Shown here piece by piece: positions 30,581-39,750 of a stretch of 64,000 bases of DNA; position 1 is the stretch's first letter; each line of letters starts with the position of its first letter. The stretch spans positions 752,344-816,343 of the forward strand of contig ML976676.1 in the NCBI GenBank assembly GCA_010015655.1. Reading direction: 5' to 3'. The translations under genes were made by a program, and so were the position numbers. The notes below the pieces were generated by a model. It was not told where the DNA came from. It did no database searches and saw only the letters and a list, made by a program, of their open reading frames with translations. Source of the DNA: Bimuria novae-zelandiae CBS 107.79 (taxonomy: Eukaryota > Ascomycota > Dothideomycetes > Pleosporales > Didymosphaeriaceae).

Positions 30581-33500
30581 ATAGAGCCTTTCAGTGCCCT
30601 GGCCAGTATTGGCGGTGTCATCGGAGCGGCCATCACGTGTGTTGAGTACTTGAACGATGTCAAAAACGCTTCGAAAGGGGGTGCCGGGTGCGAGAGAGAA
30701 TTGGTATCTTCACTCGCGTTGCTCTTTGAGCTAAAGCACGATCTGGCCGAGTAAGTCTCTTTTTTCCCGGGCAGCACACAAACGGGCATCCCGTGAAAAG
30801 GAATCTACTCACGCTGGGTCGTTGATTGAAACATCTGCATATAGGCCTAACTCAGCCAAAATTCGGCAGGGTGCCGTACGCATCCTCAGTGTGAAAGATG
30901 GCCCTTTCGCGCAATGCGAGACAATCCTGAAGGACCTGCAGACAAAGCTTACCAAGGACCACAAGTTCTATGCCACAGTTAAATGGAAGATCACGAAATA
31001 AAGCATTTGGGATCTTCGGAAGCGATTAGAGGGGGTCAAGTCCACTATATAACTTGCAGTACAAACCGATCAACTCGAGCTGTCGCGTTCGATCGACAAG
31101 CAGACCCAGAAAATCAATGAGTCCGTAAAAGAAGCCAGGTCTGGCATCGTGGCCATACAATCTTCGATCCGCCAGCACGAGTACAGTCAACAATTACAGT
31201 GCAGCCTAGAGTAGATTTCCTCCACACGCTACCCTGCCAGGCAGGCAGATTTGCTACAGCGTCGGCAAGCAGGGACTGGAAACTGGTTTCTTAACTCCCC
31301 GGCGTACATTCGATGGCGCGACCAAACAGGAACTAGTTTGCTATGCCTAGGCATGTCTGGCGCTGGTAAAGCCTTCATGACCGCTTCCATCATTGAAGAG
31401 CTCGGAAGTCACTTGACCTGGAGAATGATGGTGTTGCGTACGTCTTTTGTAATCACAAAGAACAGATGGACGTCATGAATATGAATCCACTCGCGTCGAT
31501 GCTGAAGCAGCTGGTGCAGAATAAGCTGACTGCAGCAAACGTCCTGATCGACTTGCACGCTCGACACTAATAGCACGATACGTATCCAACTCTACAAGAG
31601 ATCAGAGTCGCTCTTTAGCGCGTCTTGGGGAGCTACACATCCGCCCGCTTGATTGTGGATGCGCTAGTCGAAATGACCGAGAGCAGATCAGTCCGAGTTG
31701 CGCTGCTTGCCGAGATCTATAAATTACAAGACCATGCGAATGTTCATCTACTGTTCACTTCAAGACATGTCCCGCATATTCTCAAGGACGTCCAGCACGC
31801 TCAAATCATCGAGGTCGAAGCAGCCGATGAAGACATAAAACTGTATGTACGTGAGCGGTTTTGTTACCTGCCTGAGAATGTACGAAAAGTAAAAAAAATT
31901 TCTATCTGGTTTCTGGAAAGAAAAGTAGAAGCGGCCAGTGGAATGTGAGTATAGCATCTTTGTTTACGGCGTGGTTGACTAATGAGAAGATTTCTTCTTG
32001 CACGACTGTACGTGGATCGACTAGCAGCCAGTCACAACCATAGAGGCGTGAAACTCCTCTTGAACGATCTCCCGAAACCAAGCGAAGAAGAAGACCCGAA
32101 ATTCAAAATTTATTCCCGAGCCTATGAGGATACAATGAAGAGGATCAAAAGTGAACCATCAGCAGTGTTGGTTTTGAAAACTATATCGTGGATCGCTCTC
32201 ATCAAACGCCCCCTCCTTACCGAGGAGCTTCGCTATGCGCTTGCTGTAGAATCCAGGAATGAAACTTTCGACCCGGACGGGCTGACTGAAATCGAAGTCA
32301 TCCTGTCTGCATGTGCAGGGTTGATTACTATCGAGCGGCAGACGCATCTGGTCCGCTTTATCCACTACACCGTCTAGGAATATTTTGACATGTCGCTGGA
32401 GAAGCACTATCCAGAAGCGCAAGTTTATCTTGCTAAAGCATACCTCACTGGTCTGAACTTTGTGGAATCCAGTCCGTTTCACAAAAATCATCACGAATAC
32501 CGCGCGAATCCATTTTTGGGTTACGCCACGATCTACTGGACGGATCATGCCAGAGTTTGTCAAGAAGCCATCTCAAGCGACTTGATATCTCTCAAGGACG
32601 ACGCCATAAGGAAACACGTATTCAAGCGCTCGTTAACTGCTCTATATGCAGCGATATCTTCAGGGTTCACTCACATTTTCCGCGTGCTACTTGAGGAGAT
32701 ACCTGTTCCTTCCAAAGACGTGGTCAACGCACGAGATGCTCTCGGTGCGACGCTGTTACTGCAGACAATCTCGTGCGACCAAAGCGAGATTGCTAGAATG
32801 CCCATAGAACGCGAGGACGTGGATGTTAATACGAGGAACAACACACACTACCCTCTTGCCGTGGCTGCTCGAAGGGGCAACGCCCAAGTTGTGCAGGCTT
32901 TATTCGATCATAATGCAATTGATTCGAGCGCGACAGAAGAACGGACTTATAATTGGTTATGGCTAGCTGCCAAATATGATCACACAGAGATTATCCGAAT
33001 GGCCATGGAGAAGAAAGTCGATGTCAACTGGAATATTATCTTGTTTCAGGCAGTGTTGGCGGATTCGGAGCATTCGGTCCAGTACCTGCTGTCAAGGAAC
33101 AAGGTCGCACTAGACGAACGTAACGCGGATGGGCAGACTTGTCAACAATCAAGCCAATGAAGCCGGTCTAGCCTAATATGGTAATTCACTAGCTCGCGTA
33201 GGCTAAGATGTTACTAAATTTGGTTAGATCGGCTTGATTGGCTTGATTGTTGACAAGTCTGCGGATGGGTGGACACTGTTACACTGCGCCGCTCGGTGTA
33301 GAAGTATCGAGGTTTGGGAAATGGTCATGGGAGTAATGAGGCAACGCTCTGTTGCCATCGACATTAACACGTCAACTGTTGGATGGCATGACGCCATTGC
33401 ACTGCGCAGCGGAGACCCGACGTACTCCTCTTGGCAATATGGCGCTATACCAACAAGTCAATGATGCCTCACGATGCGTCGGATGCCCCGGCAATGTCCG

Positions 33501-34507
33501 AAATCGTCGTGCAGGAGCTTATTGGTAGAGGCGCAGACGTCAAAGACAGAGATGCGCAAGGCTGCACCCTGGTACACTATGCAGCTAGCTGCGCTGAAAG
33601 ACATGTTTTGGGTATACTGGCACGTGTGCCAGTCATAAATCTTGAAGCCCGTAACGTGCACGGCGAAAATCCCCTTGCAGCGGCATTTTATGAGTGCACT
33701 TAGCATCGGTTGCAGGTCGTCGTGAATAATAAATTCATTTTATTCCCAATTGACGACCTCAAGTTGGACATCCACGCTAGAGACAACGTGGGGAGATCAT
33801 CTGTTGCAGTTGCTACGAGAGCGCTAGATCAGACCTGGCACAGAACGTCAGATAACGATTATTCTCGTAGGGTTGTCAAGAAAAACATGGCAGCCTTGAT
33901 ATTAGGGGGCGTCCCTTTGAACGAGCCAGACGATTGCGGCAAGCCAGTGCTGGTCAACTGGGTCGACGATATCACCGATTTATTCCATCCGTGGCAACGG
34001 CAGAGCAAACAGTTCTACCCCCGCCCTTCGGAAGAGAATATTGCTTGGTTGGCACAGTTCCGCGAATTGAATTGGGATGTGGGCCACGCGATCATGGGCC
34101 AACTTGACAGGAAGAAATGGGACGACAGCGAAGAGGCAAAGCAAAAAGCAAGAGACTACCTTGAGAAGATGCGGAAGAAGTACGTAACACCGAGAAAATG
34201 TCTAGGACCACGCTTCTGCAGACGATACGATCTGATTGGAAGCAACTGCGAGCATGAGGGCTGCATTATGTACACCCACACCGTGGTCGATCCTGTCACA
34301 GATCTTGTCCATGATGTGTTGATCGCTCGCGGATCTACGACGGAAGCCGGATCAGGGTTGGATATGGTAGTGCATGGTCAACATGCGATCCGCCGGATAA
34401 CAGCCAGAGATCATGGAAAGACACAGTCGAAGTCAGGTGTGGCAGATGTATGCCAATCGCGTCCGGCACTTCTGACAAGATTTTGCCCTGAGGTCAATGT
34501 TGGTTGA
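30581..34507 (+). pseudogene. NACHT-ankyrin (NLR-like, STAND) protein, multiply disabled
   Basis: The order is that of fungal NLR-like receptors: an N-terminal domain (IEPFSALASIGGVIGAAITC), a hinge (YPARQADLLQRRQAGTGNWF), a NACHT NTPase (LLCLGMSGAGKAFM at about 31340; IVDALVEM at about 31652; LLFTSRHVP) and a winged-helix region. Ankyrin repeats follow from about 32600 (NARDALGATLLLQTISC, NADGWTLLHCAARCRSIEVW across an insertion, DAQGCTLVHYAASCA), then a unique C-terminus to 34507. Defects: the start codon reads ATA (30581-30583) where ATG is expected; stops at 30999, about 31051, 31212, 31568 and 32375 (TAG in HYTV*EYF); frameshifts near 31440 and 33450; a 128-bp MITE at 33134. The P-loop has Ala where Thr/Ser is usual and the Walker-B-like DALDE is DALVE. 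Such proteins act in heterokaryon incompatibility and innate recognition. It is non-functional here. Confidence 0.88.
33134..33261. mobile_element. hAT-type MITE (128 bp) with exact 8-bp target duplication
   Basis: The element starts CAGACTTGTCAACAATCAAG and ends with the exact complement; 25 bp are perfect and similarity continues for about 45 bp, so it is nearly a foldback. CGGATGGG is repeated exactly on both sides (33126-33133 and 33262-33269). CAG...CTG ends and an 8-bp duplication are diagnostic for the hAT superfamily. It carries no coding capacity. Removing it plus one duplication rejoins an uninterrupted ankyrin repeat (ERNADG followed by WTLLHCAARC), which proves the insertion boundaries. 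Confidence 0.95.
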
Positions 34508-35035
34508 ATAACCCGCGAGAGGAGATTATGCTCATGGAAGATTCCAGTGTAGATTATTCCCGTCGCTTGGGTTTTCCTGATGTCCTCTCGCCTCCTAGAG
34601 CATGTCATGTACATCTCCTTCTCCTCGTCTACATTCTGAAATCATTCCAATGAGTTCCTTTTCATGGTGTGCGTCGGCTGCTAGAGGAAAAGATAGACTG
34701 TATCTGAAGCACACTTCCAAGATCCGCATGTCGTCGAGGAGGCAAGTGCAGCCGAGGTATTTTCCCCCGCATTCACCCCACTTGAACACGCCATGTTAGT
34801 AAGCACGAAACTCCCCTCATCGCCGTCGCTACTACACCAACACGGTTCTCTGCATGAATAACGGAGGAAGAGATATTCTGAACTAGGTCTAGGAATTTAC
34901 AAGACAATAATCGCCACCTTAACACCCAATCTACAGTCCCCAATCGCAGTCGAAAAGGTTTGGTCCGGTATAACACCAACACGCGACGGGTAGCATTTGT
35001 CCAGGTGCAATAGTACTCTCTCCCAATTTTCGACA
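34508..35035. other. Intergenic, upstream of the cupin gene
   Basis: GC-normal, no supported gene. Presumed promoter of the cupin gene; no confident TATA box. Confidence 0.4.
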
Positions 35036-35572
35036 ATGTCTTCGGAACAAGCTAGTCATGACCATCCTCAAGACCATGAGCACAACCACCCCGCTCCAGA
35101 AGACTCCTGGAAAACCTCCGGCGTCCGCGTCATCCCCGCCGACTCCCTCGAGCCCGTAGGCGGCCAGCACATGACCCCCGGCATGGATCGCTCCGCCGCG
35201 ATAAACTTCGCACGCGTCGGCGCGCAAAAGCTCTGGGCCGGCACCGTACACATACACGCCGGTGCCAAAACTGGCGCGCACCACCACGGGCACCTCGAAT
35301 CCGTCATCTACGTGCTCAAAGGCAAGGCCCGCATGCGGTGGGGCGAAAAGCTGGAGTTTACGGCGGAGGCGGGGCCCGGTGATTTTATCTTTGTCCCGCC
35401 GTATGTGCCGCATCAGGAGATCAATGCGAGCGATGATGAGAAGCTTGAGTGTGTGTTGATGCGGAGTGATAGTGAGGCGGTGGCTATTAATCTGCCGGGG
35501 TTGGAGCCGGTGGAGAGGCCCGAGGAGGTTAAGTGGATTGATCCTACGCATCCGGATGGGGCGGGGGCGTGA
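35036..35572 (+). CDS. Single-domain cupin protein
   Basis: Intronless, 178 aa, from MSSEQASHDHPQDHEHNH. The His-rich N-terminus is followed by a cupin barrel: motif 1 (GAHHHGHLESVIYVLKG, His82/His84/Glu88) and motif 2 (PGDFIFVPPYVPHQEIN, His126), the usual metal-binding set. The family covers dioxygenases, isomerases and binding proteins, so substrate and reaction cannot be assigned. It lacks a signal peptide and is probably cytosolic. The chosen Met has a CACAATG-like context (CGACAATG); 13 extra in-frame codons upstream lack a better start. The frame is intact. GC is very high in the first half and drops in the second, but I see no frameshift. Confidence 0.85.
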   Translation: MSSEQASHDHPQDHEHNHPAPEDSWKTSGVRVIPADSLEPVGGQHMTPGMDRSAAINFARVGAQKLWAGTVHIHAGAKTGAHHHGHLESVIYVLKGKARMRWGEKLEFTAEAGPGDFIFVPPYVPHQEINASDDEKLECVLMRSDSEAVAINLPGLEPVERPEEVKWIDPTHPDGAGA

Positions 35573-36222
35573 AACGGATGAGGGTCTGGTTGGGGGAGAG
35601 GCAGTCATCGGGGTCTATGGATGGAGTTCTTGAGAAGTTTGCGTGTTAACGTGAAGCACGAAGTAAGAATTCGGATTTCGAACACGGTCCAGAGTCTTTA
35701 TTCGATCATCATGACAATTCGTGAGTTATCTGTAGTACCGCATGTCTTTCGGGAGTCTCTTCCATTTGCTGCGCTACTAGGCGTGAAAGCAGTGAGCATT
35801 CGAGTCAGTGACACAGCAAATTTAGGGCTGAATCTTATAAGCTCGAAGCGCCTCGCCACCTGAGGTAATCGCGTCGCTACGGTCTAAGCCTTTCACAAAG
35901 AAATACCGAAGGTCGCTTCACTTTACATGAAAAAAATACCGAAAGCTACTCATACCGGTTCCTCAGGGTGCCGAATGTAGAGGCAATGGCGAGGTAGGCA
36001 TAGCACCGCCTCAATGATATACTCGAGAAAGCTTGACTGTTCCATTGATAGCACCGTGCTTAGAACAGAGTTTGAACTCGTAGGCACTGCTGTTAAGTTA
36101 CCGGGCTAGAAGACTGCGGCCCCTTCGGACGACCTAGCTCTACCCTCGAAAAACATCAGCTCGCCCCATAAGCGGGAAGCCAGACGTAAATGCCAGAGGG
36201 ACGGAAGTGTTAGGATAGCAGA
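35573..36222. other. Intergenic
   Basis: No gene, RNA or repeat that I can support. Several short frames only. Confidence 0.35.
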
Positions 36223-36552
36223 ATGGGTAAAGTCTCTTGCTCAGCTAATTCTGGACAATCGCTGACCTCTCCGGCCATTGTTTAGACGGCTTGCTTTGGT
36301 CGTGACGGCGACACCAGAGTAACGTATAAAATCCACACTGTGCCTCCAGAAGCGAAGCAACTCAAGGAGCTACAAGCCGGAACCCCGCAAGACCAGGTGA
36401 AGATCAAGATCTTTTTTCGCGAGCATAGACACATGGAGCATAGATAGGAAGGAGGCAGAAGGATGGAGGTTTATGTGGATGAGGAGTATCGGAATAAGCC
36501 TGGTCCACAACTATGGTGTGATTGTGAGAACTGCGAGGGTTCGAAAGGTTGA
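36223..36552 (+). pseudogene. Small unrecognised ORF (109 aa) with two in-frame TAG codons
   Basis: One frame from ATG 36223 to TGA 36550-36552 has protein-like content: MGKVSCSANSG, then TACFGRDGDTRVTYKIHTVP, KELQAGTPQDQVKIKIFFRE, MEVYVDEEYRNKPGPQ and a Cys-bearing end LWCDCENCEGSKG. It is broken by TAG at 36283-36285 and 36445-36447; both could be CAG changed by a CpA-to-TpA transition, and no frameshift is needed. The CDCENC cluster might bind metal. I do not know the family. The alternative is that the first stop lies in an intron, but no good splice pair keeps the frame. Confidence 0.5.
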
Positions 36553-36592
36553 GAGTGCGCATCATCAATCGTTTGTACCAATTGTATTCTTT

Positions 36593-37169
36593 TCAGTCTC
36601 CCAGGTAAAACGTCCCCTCAATCTCCACAATATCATCGTCGTTCAACCGCTGCACCTCAACGATTGTCCTGGCCGGAAAGTTCGGCGCTACATCTCTCCA
36701 CAGCTCCTGTGTCACGTTGTTCACAAGCGGTTTCCAGCGGTACATATCTGTGACATAAACACTCAAACGCACGTAATCTGTCTATCAACGTTAGCGATTC
36801 CAAAGAAACCTAGGATGGTGCTTCTCACAAGGCTCGCGCCTCCGAGCTCAGCAAGTTGTTGCATATTAGCGAACGCTTGCTGGACGCGCGGGAGCCCGAC
36901 GAGGGCAAGAGTGGTATGTGATGGGTAGAAACCGCGCATGCCTACAGGACTATACGTTTCAAATTTCTTCAGAAGAATTATTTCTCTGATACCAGCAATG
37001 TACAGTGTGTTCCCGGCATTAGTCATCAGACCCCACGGCCCGCTCACGTTGAAGACTGGTTAGGGTTGTAAACCTCAACATCTAACGGTGATGTATAATT
37101 AGGGGTTGCTTGGCCAGCTGTAAGCCCAGCAATGGCATAAAGTACAGATGATGTGGCTGGAACCTTCAT
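36593..37169 (-). pseudogene. Secreted RidA/YjgF-family protein, apparent one-base frameshift
   Basis: On the minus strand, ATG 37169 opens a signal-peptide-like N-terminus (MKVPATSSVLYAIAGLTAGQ) and reads to VEVYNPNQSS near 37052. The next frame continues FNVSGPWGLMTNAGNTLYIA, LPRVQQAFANMQQLAELGGA, and after a 47-nt intron (36782-36828, GTGAGA...GCTAACG...ATAG) TDYVRLSVYVTDMYRWKPL, PARTIVEVQRLN and VEIEGTFYLGD*. The pattern of conserved blocks (AGIR, NM..LAE.GGA, D...V..YVTDM, ARTIVEV, VEIEG) is RidA, which in its canonical form hydrolyses reactive enamine/imine intermediates. The two frames are offset by one base at a short T run (about 37050), so this copy is frameshifted or has a sequencing error. 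A secretory leader on a RidA fold is unusual. Confidence 0.65.
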
Positions 37170-38058
37170 GACGATGGCAACTGCTCAATGGTTTGTGAGA
37201 GTTCAGCGGAGCAGGACCCTGTTTTGTAGGTGCTCTCCTGTGGAGCGTTACATACATGACGTGCGTTTTGAAGATGGACCAAGTATAAGCCAAGATCATG
37301 TTCCAAGATGGGTATTCGGAGACATTATCAAAAGTGGATTGTTCTAGTGCGGAGTCTGCTTAGCAAAGACTAGCATCCATGACGTGAGTGGATCGGCCAT
37401 GTCATAAAATGCTGAGACCTCCAATGCTGAAGGTAAAAGTGTAGAATATTATCTGTGATAAGATTGTCACCACTATGATTTTGCATGTGACGTCTCCCAG
37501 CTAGGATATCTTCCTAGGTATGCGACAGTTTTTAATGGACGAGAATAGGAAATCATTTCACGGAGCAGCAGGTGCCAGGCACCAGACTAGAGTCTTGTTC
37601 CGTAAGATCCGCTGATTTGGGTCGCAATTACTATAAAGCTGCCACTACTACCTAGGTAACACTGGTTACCACGATATGGAATACTTGTGGAACCACCATT
37701 TCAGAGTGGGGACCATTTCCACAACAATACTCAGTTGTTTTATTGGCGCATTCAGTAACCATAAATTCTCGGAGAATACCCTCACGGTTTATCCGTCATC
37801 TTCCAGCTGACCATGCTAAGTGTGCCCTCAGGATCGCATCTCCAAACACTAGAGCTGACATGTCAACTCTAATTAGCGAAGATCGTCAGCACCATGAGGA
37901 TAGGCTAGCCCGAACAAGAAACGCTTCATGAAAATGGCCCTATGCGAGGCGCAACGCATGTATAAGGCGTAGCAACCATATTTTGTAGGTTAATATAAGT
38001 ACAAGTGATGTTCTGCTAACATTCGAAGCCTGTCGGTTCGAATTACTCATCTGCGACA
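37170..38058. other. Intergenic
   Basis: About 890 bp with no supported gene. Includes the presumed promoter of the sulfotransferase-like gene. No repeat noticed. Confidence 0.4.
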
Positions 38059-38960
38059 ATGGGCAATCAGCCCTCAGTACCCAAGCCAGGAACAAAGTTC
38101 CAGGTCATAGGAGCGGGTCTTTCTCGCACAGGAACAGCGTCGTTCAGTGAAGCCCTGCGGATACTGCTAGATGGACCTGTTTACCATGGTGGCACGCAAG
38201 CCACCCTTGCACCTCCCGTTGAGATCAAGTCGTGGATCAAACTTTTGTCGCATTGGCCGCCCAAGGATGCATCAGAGAAGAAGCTCGGTTGGTTACGCTC
38301 ATCGCGTCTATGGTTACATAGGCTTATTTTTTGCTGCAGTACGTAGCATCCTAGCAGAACGCTTTGATGGATATGCAGCAGCAACCGATGCGCCAGTCTC
38401 AGGGCTAGTTAAAGAGATGCTGGAGTTGTATCCGGATGCGAAGGTCATTTGCACGGTGCGCGATGCGGACGCGTGGGTTAAAAGTATGGCGACTGTGGCA
38501 AATGCGTCGACGCTGTGGTTCCTCAGCGTAGTACTTCTTCCTCTACCAGGTAAGTTTTATTTGCTTGCACTGCAAAAAACAAAAATGGTAATCAAGTTCT
38601 CTAGGCATGCGGCATTTTCCTACTTACATCAATGTTCTTCGGAAACAATGGGTGCATCTTTACGGCGAACGCGAACCAATGACAAAAAAATCTTACTACG
38701 GACAAATTGAGCTGCTAAAAGAAATTGTATCGGCCGACCGTCTTTTGTTTTTTAACGTGAAAGAGGGTTGGGAGCCGTTGTGCAAGGCGCTTGGGAAGGA
38801 AATACCCGATGTACCGTTTCCAAACATCAACGATGGGAATGCCATTGATGCGCTAGCCGAGAGGATGATCAAGAGTGGCCTAGTGAGATGGGCGATGTTT
38901 TTGATGACGGTGGTCGTCGTTGTCGTATCGGCATATCTGATGAGAACCTCACAGGTGTAA
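38059..38960 (+). CDS. Sulfotransferase-like (P-loop) protein with C-terminal membrane segment
   Basis: Exons 38059-38287, 38340-38549 and 38605-38960 (introns of 52 and 55 nt) give 264 aa. FQVIGAGLSRTGTASFSEAL (about 14-33) is the 5'-phosphosulfate-binding loop of the Sulfotransfer_4-type family; MLELYPDAKVICTVRDADAWVKSM is the second conserved block, and IVSADRLLFFNVKEGWEPLC the third. The C-terminus WAMFLMTVVVVVVSAYLM is a probable single transmembrane anchor. This fungal family is usually annotated as sulfotransferase or, wrongly, as NAD-dependent epimerase; its acceptor substrate is unknown. The first donor GTTGGT is weak but the frame requires it. No internal stops. Confidence 0.8.
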
Positions 38961-39090
38961 ACGTATCTTGAAGAAATACGGGCAGAAGTCCAGATTTCGC
39001 ATTACAACAGGATCGAGGCATCGATCTCGCTTACCACGAAAAGCCGTGCCTCTTGGACGTCAAAGACCCCATAGTCTCGTCCCCAAGTTA

Positions 39091-39240
39091 TTACGAGACC
39101 TCTTCGTCCTCCTCTTTGTTGTACATGCTAGAATAGAAGCTGTATAGCGGTTAGTGGAAAAACAACTGCAAGATCAGGCCATTCACGTACAGGTCTTGCG
39201 TTTTAGCGCCTAATAACGTGGGATTAGTAACTGCATAATA
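39091..39240 (-). pseudogene. 3' tail of a truncated gene at the edge of an AT-rich island
   Basis: Minus strand: NPTLLGAKTQDL (from about 39235), an intron 39190-39140 (GTACGT...ACTAACC...ATACAG, 51 nt), then FYSSMYNKEEDEEVS and TAA at 39091-39093. Protein texture, a perfect fungal intron and an acidic C-terminal tail show a genuine terminal part of a gene. Everything upstream is replaced by AT-rich repeat sequence from about 39240. I cannot identify the parent gene. Confidence 0.55.
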
Positions 39241-39690
39241 ATATAATAGTATAAAATTTAGTTAACATTTACTACTAAATAATTTACACTTATCTGTACT
39301 AGTAGCTATTCTACTAGCGCTATAACATATACTAATTAAAAGTCTATGTAGGTAAATAAAGTACTATTACCAAATACTTCATTAATGTATTTTATATGTA
39401 AAAAATTCTTTTTATTAAGTGTTATATTATTATTTGTTTTCTTTTCGAGTATTTTGACAGAGTTTATTTTGCTTACCTAATAGTCCTATAATAGATGTTT
39501 AACTATATAAAATTAGCACTATCTTTAGTAAGTTACTATTAATATATCTTTTTGAAAGATATAATAATACTATAGGTAACTATGTTAAATAATAAAAAAT
39601 TTATAAAAGCTTAGTACTTACGTATCCACTTATAATTTATTATATATACTTTTCATATATATTCATCCGCAAACCTCCTTTCTTTCAGAA
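39241..39690. repeat. AT-rich, RIP-like repeat remnant
   Basis: About 450 bp of strongly AT-rich DNA, rich in TA, directly followed by the 58-bp dispersed repeat. It cuts off the gene tail to its left. No transposase text is readable; the class of element is unknown. Confidence 0.6.
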
Positions 39691-39750
39691 ATAAGAACTA
39701 CGCCTGGATTACCTTCCAGGAGTGTTAACGCAGTGAAGGAACTCAGTTAT
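39691..39750 (+). repeat. Dispersed 58-bp repeat, copy B
   Basis: ATAAGAACTACGCCTGGATT...AACGCAGTGAAGGAACTCAG. It contains the hairpin CCTGGA-TTACCT-TCCAGG. See copies A (19534) and C (57991). Confidence 0.7.

Noticed and set aside
36240..36460. Possible tRNA or small RNA gene
   Set aside because: No cloverleaf, no A/B box pair; the segment reads better as a small broken ORF.
37047..37090. A 31-nt intron to explain the RidA frame change
   Set aside because: Too short for a fungal intron and it leaves the wrong phase; a one-base frameshift is simpler.
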